DNA of 64,000 nucleotides, taken from NCBI GenBank assembly GCA_008123405.1, contig VSSA01000002.1, forward strand, positions 124,001 to 188,000. The letters run 5' to 3'. Both the position numbers and the translations under genes were made by a program. The notes beneath the pieces are model-generated. The model searched no databases, had not been told where the DNA came from, and saw only the letters and a list, made by a program, of their open reading frames with translations. Below, one piece after another: positions 7,964 through 16,928 of the stretch (positions are counted from its first letter, which is position 1; the number at the start of each line of letters is the position of its first letter). This DNA is from Nocardioides sp. BGMRC 2183 (GTDB taxonomy: Bacteria; Actinomycetota; Actinomycetes; Propionibacteriales; Nocardioidaceae).

Positions 7964-8199
7964 CAGTCGAGCTCGGGGTACACGCGATCAGAGCCGGCCC
8001 ACTCGTAGAGATCGGGATACCCGCCGGTCTGCCGATAGATCTCGGCGTCCCGCGCTGCGATCACCTGCCGCTGGTAACGGATCAGCGCCTTCGTGGTCAC
8101 CGCCGCCCGTGATCCGCCGCCAGCGGCGACCTGCTCATCGATCCACGCGACAAGGTCGTCAGGAAGGCGTACGGCGATCTGGGTGCTCACGGTCATCAT
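7963..8199 (-). CDS. Ribbon-helix-helix antitoxin for the MazF toxin
   Basis: 78 aa. The N-terminal strand and helices STQIAVRLPDDLVAWIDEQVAAG are a textbook ribbon-helix-helix DNA-binding unit; the C-terminal tail (YRQTGGYPDLYEWAGSD) would wrap the toxin. Two adjacent ATGs (8199, 8196) can serve; longer frames add only low-complexity residues. Antitoxin precedes toxin with a one-base overlap, the usual order. The pair presumably represses its own promoter in the 100-bp gap before jetD. Confidence 0.85.
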   Translation of the reverse strand: MMTVSTQIAVRLPDDLVAWIDEQVAAGGGSRAAVTTKALIRYQRQVIAARDAEIYRQTGGYPDLYEWAGSDRVYPELD

Positions 8200-8300
8200 G
8201 GTACCGATCTGGGATGCAGGGCCGGGGGTCACGAGAAGACTGGACCGATGGCGACAACGCCGCCACCGGTCCTCCACAGACCTCTAACTCGACTCCGTCC

Positions 8301-9443
8301 TCAGCGCAGACCCACCGCCGCCTCTAGCACCGGCAACGCCACCGCCCAGGGGATCCGCTCCTGCTCCAGCCGTACGTCCCCCTCCGAACGGAGCCGCGCC
8401 AGCGCCGCCGCCTCGCCGGGGGTGAGGGAGTCGAGCTCCGCGCGCGTCGGCTGGGGCTCGGGCACCCACAGGTCGCGGTGATCCAGCAGGGTCTGCTCGT
8501 CCATCAGGATCGTGGTGACATCGGGCAGCCAGAACCGCAGCCGATGCAGGATCGCGAAGCCGTGAGAGTCCAGGTCGCCCCAGTAGACGACGCGCGCCTG
8601 CTGCGCCCAGGGGAGCCGACCGGCCGCGTCGACGTCGTACCCGGAGCCGTGGAGCGCGACTACGCCTGGCCACGAGGGCAAGGCGAGCATCGACTCGAGG
8701 TTCTCCAACACCAACACCACCGCCGGCGCGACCGGCAGGGTCGCCAGTTGCGCCGCCGGCGCCGCGAGGTCACGCAGCCCGCCGACGGCCAGCGCCGGGT
8801 CGAGGATCCGCACCCGGACCAGGCGGTCCGCCTCGACCAATCCCAGCCCCTCCGCACCGGTCGCGGCGGCATGCAGATCAGTGACGACCGCCCGATGTTT
8901 GGCCAGCCACTTGGTGTCGACACCGCGGATCGGCACCTGACGCGGCCGCAGTCCCTCGGAGGGGTACGTGGACAGCCAGGCGACGACGGCAAGGACCCGC
9001 TCGAACCGGTCGTCGGGCCACCCCAGCAGCGTGGTCGCGTGCCTGCGGAGCGCGGTGTCGAGCGCCGCCGAGGGTCCGAGCGCGTCCCGCACAGCGGCCA
9101 GCCGTCGGGTCAACCGCGCCCAGTCCCGCGCCGCCGTCCCCTTCGCGAACCCGGCGACGACGTCCGCTCCTGCCAGCCGAAGCCGGACCGGCACGTCCTG
9201 GCGCCCCAGTCGCTTCCAGTCCCGTGTCTCCCAGTCGACCTCCGCCCCTGGCGGCAGTACGACGCCGCGCCACGCCCGCACCCACGCCTCCGCCGCGGAC
9301 TGATCGGCCAGCGCGGCGTGCTCGGTCGGCGGCTTCAGAGCGACAGCCATCGCGGGTGCGGCGGGCGGCTCGACGGCCCACGAGGTCAGCTTCTTGGTCA
9401 GCTTGTCGTGGGCGAGCCGCCGCGCCTCGTCGACGCCGATCAC
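8301..9443 (-). CDS. jetD: Wadjet subunit JetD (DUF3322/DUF2220, Toprim-like nuclease)
   Basis: 380 aa. The N-terminal half is the DUF3322-type arm domain and the C-terminal half the DUF2220/Toprim-like nuclease: LENLE (~246-250), YWGDLDSHGFAILHRLR with acidic residues at ~290 and 292, and a late Arg-Leu-Glu segment. In Wadjet systems JetD cuts plasmid DNA that the JetABC motor has extruded. The GTG start overlaps the jetC stop by four bases (GTGA), which fixes the start although the frame stays open far upstream. Last gene of the operon; toxin-antitoxin genes follow. Confidence 0.9.
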   Translation of the reverse strand: MIGVDEARRLAHDKLTKKLTSWAVEPPAAPAMAVALKPPTEHAALADQSAAEAWVRAWRGVVLPPGAEVDWETRDWKRLGRQDVPVRLRLAGADVVAGFAKGTAARDWARLTRRLAAVRDALGPSAALDTALRRHATTLLGWPDDRFERVLAVVAWLSTYPSEGLRPRQVPIRGVDTKWLAKHRAVVTDLHAAATGAEGLGLVEADRLVRVRILDPALAVGGLRDLAAPAAQLATLPVAPAVVLVLENLESMLALPSWPGVVALHGSGYDVDAAGRLPWAQQARVVYWGDLDSHGFAILHRLRFWLPDVTTILMDEQTLLDHRDLWVPEPQPTRAELDSLTPGEAAALARLRSEGDVRLEQERIPWAVALPVLEAAVGLR

Positions 9444-12400
9444 TCCTCGCTCCACGCCACGTCGGCGACGATCGACCGCTGCCGGGTGGGGTTCTCGATC
9501 GAGGTCGCCGCGCCGACGTACGGCTCGATGGTCTGCAGCAGCTTCTGCGGTGTCGCCAGCACCATCTGGAACCCGAACTCGACGAAGATGTCCAGCGCCA
9601 TCCGGGTGTAGCGGGTGTCCGCCTTGTCGAACGCCTCGTCCAACACGATCGTCCCGTAGCGCGGGAAGGCGTCGTCGGTGTCGGCCAGCTGGTAGCGCAA
9701 CGCAGCGGCCAGGCAGAAGATGACCAGCTTCTGCTGCTGTCCACCCGACATCGCCGCCCCGGAGTCGTACGTCGCCTGCACCCGCTCGTGGTCGTCGATC
9801 TCCTCGGCCAGGAACGTGACGTGGAGGCGCGTGTCGAGACACTGCTGTCGCCAGGTGCGATCGGCGTGCTCACTTGAGGCGAGCCGCCGCATCAGCGAGT
9901 CGAGGGTGGCGAACCGGCGCTCGGCCGAGGCCAGGTCGTCGTCGGTCCAGCTGCCCTCGGCCACCGACCGCAGGTCCGTGATGAACCGGTTCACCGTCTC
10001 GGTGCGCCGCGTCTTCACCCGCAACCGCAGGTAGCGGCCCTCGTCGAACGGGGACCGGCGCAGCGAGGCGTTGACCGGGGTGACCCGGTCCTGGATCTCG
10101 CGGGGCGCGGCCAGGATGTCGCTGACCAACTCGCCGATCAGGTCGCGGGATCGCTCCCGGAGCAGGCGCAGGAAGTTCGCCTCGTGCTCCGGCAACCCCT
10201 GCGCGACGATGGTGTCGAGTAGCTCGAGGTAGCCCTGCCGGTCGTCCACCCCGGCGACCAGCTCCGCGGAGGCGGCCGCTGCCGGCCAGGTGTCGTTGAA
10301 CGTGGTCGCCGCGCCGACCAGGGCCTCGCTGGCCCGCTGCACGTCGCGTAGCGCGTGGTCGCGCTCCTGACCGAGCTGTTGGGTGACCTGTTGCCCCACC
10401 TCGCCGATCGCCGCGCGGGTGAGGTTGCGCCGCCGCGCCCGGAACCGCCGGGTCAACTCGGTCATCACCTCGGCCTCGACCTCGGGTACGGCGCCGCTGG
10501 CCAGCTCCGCCTCACCGCGGTCGATCAGCTCCGCGAGCTCGGTCTCCTGGTCCCGGGCCGACTGCAGTGCGACCTGACTGCGAGTCAGCGCCTCCTGCGC
10601 CGCCTGCCGCTCCTTGCGGGCGACTTCGGCGGCGCCGACCGCGGCGTCGAGGTCCGCGTTGTCCTGGGTCAGTGCTCGCAGCTGGTCCTCCAGCGCGGTC
10701 ACCGCACGCGCTGCACCGTGCCGGTCGATGTCGGACCAGGCCTGCTGGCGCGCCCCCTCGAGGACCGTACGTCGGCGAACCTCGGCCCCGCGCTCGCGCT
10801 CGATCCGGTCGACGACCTCCTCGATCCGGCGTTGCTCCTCCGTGGCGGCCCGCAGCTGCTCGACGAGTGCCTCCAGCTTGGCCTCCCGGTCACCGAGCAC
10901 CCACTGGCTCCGGTCGTCGATCGCCCGACGGTCGTCCTTCTCATACCGGATGCGGGAGGTCTTGATCTGCCCGTTGACCGTGACCGCCCGGGGGTGGTCG
11001 TCGAGCTCGTCGGGGGACTCGACGCAGGCGACGTCGTACCGCTCCGAGAGCTGGCCGGACACCCACTCCGCGAACGGGCCCGTGGAGACGCGGACCCGGT
11101 GCACCAGCGACCGGTCGCTGCGGGCGGGACGGGGCGCGGGCGCGTCGTCGGCCACCTCCTCAAAGACCAGACGACCGGGGAGCCGGTGGGTGTCGATCCA
11201 GCGGCGTACGGCGCCGAGGTGCTCCGAACGCACCAACAGCGCGAGCGCGAACGGGCGCAGCACCCGCTCGATCGCGCCGGTCCACGCAGCGTGCTCGGGG
11301 CGGACCTCGATCAGCTCGGCGGCGAAGGGCAGCGCCGCCGTCGGGAGTCCCAGCTCTCCGGCCAGCGCCGAGCGGATCCCCAGCAGGCTTTCGGGGACCG
11401 TGCTGCCGCTGGTCCGGATCGAGGTGATCGCGGCCTCGATCTCCGCGGTGCGCTCCCGGGCGCCGGCGAGACGGGCGAGGTCGTCGTGTCCCACCGCGAC
11501 CGACCGCAGCTCCTCGGAGAGGATCTCGTCGATCGCCCGGATCAACTCGGCGAACGCCTCGGCCGTCTCCGGGGCGCCGTCGACCCCGGCTCGGCGCAGC
11601 TCTGCGCCGAACCGCTCCCAGCGGGCGGCGACATCGCCGGCGGCGTCGGAGGCGGTCCGGATGCGCTGCTGGAGGTGCTCGGTCTCGGCGCCGCCGAGCT
11701 GGAGCGCCAGCCGCTCTGCGCGACCGACCGCGTCGTCGGCGCTCGTGTAGGCCACCGCGGCCCGATCCGCCTCGATCGTCAGGCGGCTGAGGCGTTCCCG
11801 GACCGCCTCCACCTCGGCCCTGGCGAGCTCGAGCCCGCGGCGACGCTGGAACGGGCCGACCGAATCGATCAGTCGACGGGCACCCTCCGCGGTCGCCTGA
11901 GCGGCGTCGTACCGCTCCGCCTCGGAGCGCAGGACCAGCAGGTGGTCGCGCTGCTCGCGCAGCTGCACCACCCGGTCGTGGGCGTCGCTCAGCTCGCCGA
12001 ACTGGTCCACCGCGTTCTGTGCGACGGCGAAGGTGCCGGGACGCTCCAGCATGTAGTCGCGGAAGAGCTGGTCCAGACTGTCCAGGCTCTTCGCCGACTG
12101 GGTTTTGTGCAGCAGTTGCAGCGCGGTCTCGTCGGCGATGCCGAAGAGCGAGCGCATCCGGGCGTAGAACCGGCCATGGGAATGGTTGCTCGTGACCACC
12201 GCGTCCGGCCACGCCTTCTGCACCCGCCGGGTCTCCAGCCCCTTCACCGCGAACTCCTGGAGTTCGCGCAGGTCGACGGCGGAGCGTTCGAGCAGGCAGA
12301 GGTCGTTGACGTCGGCCGAGGTCGTCGTACCGGCGCGAGCGAAGAAGAGACGTCCCAGCGAGACGACGGCGCCGGCACCGTCTTCGAAGCGCAGCACGAT

Positions 12401-12766
12401 CCCGCTCCAGGTCGCCTTCGGCCGCAAGTAGGCACTGACGACGCGGTCCTCGCTCGCGTCCACCGTCCGGGACCAGGCACCGCGGACATAGCTGTAGACG
12501 CTGCGTTGGTCGTGCCGGGAGCCCGCTCCCTGCGCCGCCTGGTTGAGGCGCAGCCACTTGTCCGGGGTGAGCACCGCGGCGATCGCGTCCAGCAGCGAGG
12601 ACTTGCCGGAGCCGGACGGTCCGGTGATCAGGTGGCCGCGCCGCGCCACCGGGAGCCGGTAGATGGCGCCGTCGAAGGTGCCCCAGTTGGCCAGCTGGAC
12701 CTCCGCCAGGCGCCACTGCACCCGTGGCGCCGCCGGTATGGCGAACAGCGCGTCCTCGGTGCTCAT
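9440..12766 (-). CDS. jetC: Wadjet subunit JetC (SMC-like ATPase)
   Basis: 1108 aa. Walker A GPSGSGKSS (~49-57) near the N-terminus; ABC signature SGGQQQK (~1007) and Walker B TIVLDEAFDKAD (Asp ~1043, Glu ~1044) at the C-terminus. Between them lie long charged, Ala/Glu/Arg-rich stretches expected to form the SMC/MukB-like coiled coil with a central hinge. JetC is the ATPase that, with JetA and JetB, extrudes small circular DNA as loops. ATG 12766 overlaps the jetB stop (TGATG). All key ATPase residues are present, so the gene looks intact. Confidence 0.93.
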   Translation of the reverse strand: MSTEDALFAIPAAPRVQWRLAEVQLANWGTFDGAIYRLPVARRGHLITGPSGSGKSSLLDAIAAVLTPDKWLRLNQAAQGAGSRHDQRSVYSYVRGAWSRTVDASEDRVVSAYLRPKATWSGIVLRFEDGAGAVVSLGRLFFARAGTTTSADVNDLCLLERSAVDLRELQEFAVKGLETRRVQKAWPDAVVTSNHSHGRFYARMRSLFGIADETALQLLHKTQSAKSLDSLDQLFRDYMLERPGTFAVAQNAVDQFGELSDAHDRVVQLREQRDHLLVLRSEAERYDAAQATAEGARRLIDSVGPFQRRRGLELARAEVEAVRERLSRLTIEADRAAVAYTSADDAVGRAERLALQLGGAETEHLQQRIRTASDAAGDVAARWERFGAELRRAGVDGAPETAEAFAELIRAIDEILSEELRSVAVGHDDLARLAGARERTAEIEAAITSIRTSGSTVPESLLGIRSALAGELGLPTAALPFAAELIEVRPEHAAWTGAIERVLRPFALALLVRSEHLGAVRRWIDTHRLPGRLVFEEVADDAPAPRPARSDRSLVHRVRVSTGPFAEWVSGQLSERYDVACVESPDELDDHPRAVTVNGQIKTSRIRYEKDDRRAIDDRSQWVLGDREAKLEALVEQLRAATEEQRRIEEVVDRIERERGAEVRRRTVLEGARQQAWSDIDRHGAARAVTALEDQLRALTQDNADLDAAVGAAEVARKERQAAQEALTRSQVALQSARDQETELAELIDRGEAELASGAVPEVEAEVMTELTRRFRARRRNLTRAAIGEVGQQVTQQLGQERDHALRDVQRASEALVGAATTFNDTWPAAAASAELVAGVDDRQGYLELLDTIVAQGLPEHEANFLRLLRERSRDLIGELVSDILAAPREIQDRVTPVNASLRRSPFDEGRYLRLRVKTRRTETVNRFITDLRSVAEGSWTDDDLASAERRFATLDSLMRRLASSEHADRTWRQQCLDTRLHVTFLAEEIDDHERVQATYDSGAAMSGGQQQKLVIFCLAAALRYQLADTDDAFPRYGTIVLDEAFDKADTRYTRMALDIFVEFGFQMVLATPQKLLQTIEPYVGAATSIENPTRQRSIVADVAWSEE

Positions 12767-13413
12767 CACTCGCTCCTCGGGTCGGCCTGCGCGTCGTCGC
12801 CGTCAGTGCCTTCGCCGGTGTCGTCGCCCGCGATCCGGCGGTATTCGCCGGTCAGTGCGACGACGAGGTCGTGGTCGAGCAGGAACTTCACCACAGGCGA
12901 GATCTCGGCCCGGTCCTCGCCGACGCTGTGCAGGACGCGGAACTTGTTCAGCATCCGGTTCCAGGCGGCGTTCAGGTTGCGGGCGAAGGTCGAGCGATCG
13001 CCGGTGCGGTAGACGTCGAGGCGCTCGTAGATCTCGCTCTGCCCGACGATCACCCGCTGCTCGCCGGGCGCGGCGAGCATGAGCTGGCGGAGCACCAGCA
13101 GCATCGCGGTGTCGAGGAAGGTCAGGCTCTCGGTGCGCAGCGGACTCGGCACGTCCAGCTCGGTGGTGCGGACCTTGCGGACGAAGGCGAACTCGTCGAC
13201 CGGGTCGAGCACCAGGTCGAGGAACAGATTGTGCAATTGTGCGCGGATCGAGTCCTCGTCGGCGAGCAGCGCAGCCCACAACTGTGGGCGCCGCGCGCCG
13301 GAGAGGTAGGGGCCCTTGACGATCTCCAGGAGCGCTCGGCGGGACTGTTCCTGCAGCGTGCCGAGGTCGCCGGTCCACAGGGTTGGCTTGGCCCGGGTGT
13401 CCTGCTCGGTCAT
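12766..13413 (-). CDS. jetB: Wadjet subunit JetB (DUF4194, kite-like)
   Basis: 215 aa, matching DUF4194 proteins, which are MukE-like winged-helix (kite) subunits. Typical segments are RRALLEIVKGPYLSG near residue 26, TFLDTAMLLVLRQLM and an acidic C-terminal tail. JetB bridges the JetA kleisin and the JetC ATPase heads. Its ATG shares one base with the jetA stop and its stop overlaps the jetC start, so expression of the complex is translationally coupled. Confidence 0.88.
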   Translation of the reverse strand: MTEQDTRAKPTLWTGDLGTLQEQSRRALLEIVKGPYLSGARRPQLWAALLADEDSIRAQLHNLFLDLVLDPVDEFAFVRKVRTTELDVPSPLRTESLTFLDTAMLLVLRQLMLAAPGEQRVIVGQSEIYERLDVYRTGDRSTFARNLNAAWNRMLNKFRVLHSVGEDRAEISPVVKFLLDHDLVVALTGEYRRIAGDDTGEGTDGDDAQADPRSE

Positions 13414-14858
13414 CAGATCCTCTCGGTGAAGACGTGGACGGCGACATCGGCGGCGCGGTCGACCCCGTCGAGGCCGGTCCAGGCGAGGCGCTCGTGGTCC
13501 TCGGGGCGGACCTCGCCGTTGGCCAACGCCAGCGACAGCAGACCGACGACGCTGGCCAGCCCCTGGGTGGCCGGCGCTGCCCGCAGGATCTCGGCGACGC
13601 TGGCGGCACCGTGCTCGGTCAGCACGTCGTTGACGTTGTCGATGAGCTCGGCGAAGTCGATCTCGCTCTCCCGGGCGATCGCGGCGAGGGCGGCGAGGTC
13701 GATGCTCTCGGTCTCGGCGTCGGGCAGCGCGGCCCCGGTGTCGTAGTCGGTGGGGTCGTGCGGGGCGATCTCCCCGACGGTCGCCAGCCGCAGCGCGGAC
13801 AGCTCGAGCTCGTGCGGCACGTCGGCGTACGGCTTGACCTGGCGACTGGCGGGCACGGCAGTCGCCAGCGCCGACTGCAGGGCGTCGCGCAGCGCCCGGT
13901 CGCGTTGGAACTCCTGGGAGTAGACGTAGCGGCGCAGCCCGCGTGCGAACTCGGTCAGCTCGCCGTGCACCTCGCGGCTGCCGCGTTTGAGGTCGCGCAC
14001 CAGGGAGCGGAGCGTGCGACGGGAGTCGGGGTCGAGATAGCCGGCGAAGTCGCGTCCGAGCACTGCGCCGAGGTCGGCCTCGAACGCCGAGGAACGCTCC
14101 GGGTCGCGGATCAGCGAGGAGAAGGCGCTGAACGTCAATCCCTCCTCCGACGTCTCGATCAGGTCGACCCCGCGGAACACGTCGTCGAGCACGTTGCCCT
14201 GATCGTCACTGTCCAGGATCCGGGCGCGCAGCTGGTGGTTGAGCTCCTCGAACCGGGCCCGCACGCCGGCGAAGTCCCCGGGCAGGTCGCGCGCCTGCAG
14301 CAGTACGTCGGCCACCCGCTCGAGCGCCTCGCGTCCGTCCAGCACGTCGACCTCACCGCGGTTGACCCTGGCGATCTCCTCGTCGATCCGATCCCGCTCG
14401 GCCTCCAGCGAGGCCAGACGGCGAGTGGTGTCGGGATCGGTGTCGATCGCCAGCTGGCGCACCGCCTGCGCCAGGCTGAGCAGACGGGACTGGGTGATGG
14501 TCGAGCGGGGCGCGTCGAGCTGGGCGAGGACCCGCAGCGCGACCACTGCGTCCGGCGCCAGCTCGAGGGTCTCGCCGCGCGTCTCGGCCGCCGGTCGTCG
14601 TACCAGAAAGCCTGCGTTGCGCCAGTCGTCGCAGTAGCCGCGGGCGGTCTGCGGCAGGTCGATGTGGTCGCGGAGCACCTCCAGATCGGCGTCGATCAGC
14701 TCGTGGAGATCCTCCACGGGCAGTCGCGCGCCGGGTGCACCCAGATGGGTGGTCAGCAGGGCCGCGATCACTGGCGCGTTGTCGGCCCTCAGCAGGCGGA
14801 GCGCAGCACTCTCGTCGACGAGGCGGCGGTAGGCCAGCGCGACGGCGAGTGCGGACAT
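13413..14858 (-). CDS. jetA: Wadjet subunit JetA (DUF3375, kleisin-like)
   Basis: 481 aa, the usual length of DUF3375 proteins, which are MukF-like kleisins. The N-terminus ALAYRRLVDESAALRLLRAD is the characteristic start of the family; a charged helical middle (~170-230) and a C-terminal winged-helix-like region follow. First gene of jetABCD. ATG 14858 lies 7 nt after CAAGAT (14871-14866), a near -10 hexamer, so the transcript may be leaderless; an in-frame ATG at 14867 is the alternative. The frame extends to 15200, but that part is composition-driven. DUF3375 with DUF4194 marks type I Wadjet. Confidence 0.9.
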   Translation of the reverse strand: MSALAVALAYRRLVDESAALRLLRADNAPVIAALLTTHLGAPGARLPVEDLHELIDADLEVLRDHIDLPQTARGYCDDWRNAGFLVRRPAAETRGETLELAPDAVVALRVLAQLDAPRSTITQSRLLSLAQAVRQLAIDTDPDTTRRLASLEAERDRIDEEIARVNRGEVDVLDGREALERVADVLLQARDLPGDFAGVRARFEELNHQLRARILDSDDQGNVLDDVFRGVDLIETSEEGLTFSAFSSLIRDPERSSAFEADLGAVLGRDFAGYLDPDSRRTLRSLVRDLKRGSREVHGELTEFARGLRRYVYSQEFQRDRALRDALQSALATAVPASRQVKPYADVPHELELSALRLATVGEIAPHDPTDYDTGAALPDAETESIDLAALAAIARESEIDFAELIDNVNDVLTEHGAASVAEILRAAPATQGLASVVGLLSLALANGEVRPEDHERLAWTGLDGVDRAADVAVHVFTERI

Positions 14859-15237
14859 GCGGGCCATCTTGTCAGCCGGGTCCGACGGATGTCGGCGGTC
14901 TGGCGGCCCCGGGATCGTTCGCCGACGCACCCTGCACTTGTGGCTCACGGCAACGGGTGGCGCTGGGTGGCTCTGCGGCACGCATGGCGAGTGGTCCGGC
15001 TGATCGAGGTGGGAGCGGAGTGAGTCTCGGAATCCGCCGGCCGCCGGCGAAGCACCCCTATCGGCCACCTTGTCGGCGTTTTGCTGGCCGCGGTTCGGCC
15101 CAACTCCTGTCCACAGGCCAGGCCTCCGGGGCGGTGGTCCACACGGCTGGGAGAGGTGGTCGAACTGATGTTCGTGCGGGCGTAGCGTCACGGACATCAA
15201 TCACCGCCGTGGCGAGGCTCTTGTAAGGGATGGCCCG
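14859..15237. other. Divergent intergenic region between jetA and the HNH gene
   Basis: About 380 bases holding the promoters of two divergent genes. Recognisable parts are a possible -10 for jetA (14866-14871), and a LexA-type box with a -35/-10 pair for the HNH gene (15160-15188). No gene was found; the short plus-strand frame ending at 15023 is probably chance. Confidence 0.5.
15160..15188 (+). promoter_or_regulatory. Promoter with LexA (SOS) box for the HNH endonuclease gene
   Basis: The sequence TCGAACTGATGTTCGT (15160-15175) matches the actinobacterial SOS box TCGAAC-N4-GTTCGA at 11 of 12 fixed positions. Its left half also serves as the -35 element; after a 17-bp spacer comes TAGCGT (15183-15188) as -10. 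LexA bound here would cover the promoter, so the HNH gene is predicted to be induced by DNA damage. Confidence 0.65.
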
Positions 15238-16545
15238 ATGTCTGTGACCGGTACCCGCACCGACCGCATCACCACCGCGGTCCAGGACGCGCGGACGGGC
15301 CTGGGTGAGGTCGCTGAGGCGCAGCCGGGGTTCCTGTCGCAGACCGATCGGGAACGGCTGTTGGTCGAGCTGGTGGCCCTGGAGGCGCAGGTGGTCGAGT
15401 TGCGGATGCGGACCCTGGCCGCGTCTGCTGATGTTGCGTCGGCGCATGGGGCGCGGGATGTGGCGGGCTGGGTGGCGTTGCAGACCGGGACCGAGCCGGC
15501 CCGTCTGCGCTCGGAGCTCAAGGTCGCCGCCTCGGTCGACCGGGCCTGGCCACGGGTCGCGGAAGCGATGGCACGTGGAGCACTGTCGTTGGAGCAGGCG
15601 CGGGTGATCACCCAGGGGTTGGATGCGTTGCCGGCCCGGATCGACGCCGATGCTCGGACCCGGGCCGAGGTTCATCTGGTGGGGTTGGGGACCGGCGAGA
15701 TGGATGAGGTGCCTGAGGGTGGGTTCGGTCCGCGTCACCTGCGGCTGTTGGCCGACCGGATCCTGTACGTCGTGGCTCCCGAGGTCGCTGAGGCCGAGGA
15801 GGCGAAGCGGCTGGCTGCCCTGGACGCGGCGGCCCGTGCGAAGACGTCGCTGCGGATGCGGCCGTTGGGTGAGGGGGTCACCCGGATCACCGCCCTGGTG
15901 CCCGACCCGATCGCGGCCCGGTTGGCGACGTATCTGGATGCTTACACCTCACCCCGCCAACACTCGCTCAGCACCGAGACAGGTCAGGAGGGTGCGGGGA
16001 ATCCGGATGCGGAACGGCTGCCGCAGCACCACGCCCGGGGTCTGGCGTTCTGTGCGTTGTTGGAGCACCTCGACCCCAACAAGTTGCCCGCCCATGGTGG
16101 GGATGCGACCACGGTGGTCGTGAACATCGACCACGACCAGCTCACCCGGGACCTCGGTGCCGCCGGCCTCCTCGACCCCCTCCAGGACGGGGAGCAGCAG
16201 ATCAGTGCCGCCCACGCCCGGCGCCTGGCGTGCACCGCGAAGATCCTCCCGGTCGTGTTGGGCGGCAAGTCCGAAGTCCTGGACCTCGGACGCGCCCAGC
16301 GGCTGTTCTCACCCGCGCAGCGCACAGCACTCCAACTTCGCGACAAGTGCTGCCGGGCCGAAGGGTGCACCATCCCCGCCCGCTGGTGCGAAGCACACCA
16401 TCTCGACCCCTGGTCCCAAGGCGGGAAGACCGACCTCGCCGACGGCGTCCTGCTCTGCTCCTTCCACCACCACCTCGAACACGACCCCGCCTACGAAGTC
16501 AGCCGCCTCCCCACCGGCGACCACCGCTACCACCGACGAACCTGA
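15238..16545 (+). CDS. DUF222/HNH endonuclease (13E12-repeat family)
   Basis: 435 aa. The N-terminal two thirds is the DUF222 domain (AARGAL-type repeat, here ARGALSLEQARVITQGLDALP). The C-terminus holds a complete HNH nuclease with zinc ligands: CCRAEGCTIPARWCEAHHLD (~372-391), then DLADGVLLCSFHHHLEHD. These nucleases are highly multiplied in Nocardioides, mycobacteria and relatives; their physiological role is unclear. ATG 15238 has GTAAGGGA just upstream. A LexA box overlaps the promoter, so expression on DNA damage is likely. Convergent with the MmcQ/YjbR gene 13 bp away. Confidence 0.92.
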   Translation: MSVTGTRTDRITTAVQDARTGLGEVAEAQPGFLSQTDRERLLVELVALEAQVVELRMRTLAASADVASAHGARDVAGWVALQTGTEPARLRSELKVAASVDRAWPRVAEAMARGALSLEQARVITQGLDALPARIDADARTRAEVHLVGLGTGEMDEVPEGGFGPRHLRLLADRILYVVAPEVAEAEEAKRLAALDAAARAKTSLRMRPLGEGVTRITALVPDPIAARLATYLDAYTSPRQHSLSTETGQEGAGNPDAERLPQHHARGLAFCALLEHLDPNKLPAHGGDATTVVVNIDHDQLTRDLGAAGLLDPLQDGEQQISAAHARRLACTAKILPVVLGGKSEVLDLGRAQRLFSPAQRTALQLRDKCCRAEGCTIPARWCEAHHLDPWSQGGKTDLADGVLLCSFHHHLEHDPAYEVSRLPTGDHRYHRRT

Positions 16546-16558
16546 GCGGAGCGACCGA

Positions 16559-16918
16559 TCAGCCGGGTCCCTCGGGATGCGCCAGGTCATAGGCACGCGC
16601 GACCTTCTGCGGGACCACCATCCGCCAGGCATCGACGACGAACTCGCGTGCTTCCACCGGGTCCAGCTCCGCGAGCCGTGAGCTGACCCAGTTGAACCGC
16701 AGGTCGGCGGGTGCGGGCAGTTGGAACTTCACGGGGTCACCGGCGATCAACGCCGCCCGCTCCTCCTTCGGGAAGGCGAACTCCATCGTCAGCTCGTCGA
16801 GCGAGAAGGCGACGTACACGATCTGTTTCACGCGGAACTTCAGCCGCCCACGGACGACGACCTCGTAGGACCGCTCGAGCTCGCTGCCGAGCGATCGCAC
16901 GTCGTCGAGGACAGCCAT
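16559..16918 (-). CDS. MmcQ/YjbR-like protein
   Basis: 119 aa. Features of the MmcQ/YjbR (CyaY-like fold) family are FRVKQIVYVAFSLDELTMEFAFPKEER split into strands, then FNWVSSRLAELDPVEAREFVVDAWRMVVP, the C-terminal helix-strand-helix ending. Often annotated as DNA-binding, but function is unproven. ATG 16918 is preferred over an upstream start at 16975 that would overlap the GDPD gene. It begins 10 bp after that gene's stop, so both are probably one transcript although functionally unrelated. Confidence 0.8.
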   Translation of the reverse strand: MAVLDDVRSLGSELERSYEVVVRGRLKFRVKQIVYVAFSLDELTMEFAFPKEERAALIAGDPVKFQLPAPADLRFNWVSSRLAELDPVEAREFVVDAWRMVVPQKVARAYDLAHPEGPG

Positions 16919-16928
16919 GGCCGGTGGC

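Noticed and set aside
10355-13012. Plus-strand open frame of 885 codons
   Set aside because: Antisense to jetC/jetB; Val/Gln/Asp-rich composition typical of the antisense shadow of a high-GC gene, no domain.
14936-15023. Short plus-strand frame ending VRLIEVGAE
   Set aside because: Protein-like in places but without start signal or recognised homology; probably chance in the divergent promoter region.
14859-15200. N-terminal extension of JetA by 114 codons
   Set aside because: Residues do not fit the DUF3375 N-terminus, would cross the LexA box region, and a better start lies at 14858.
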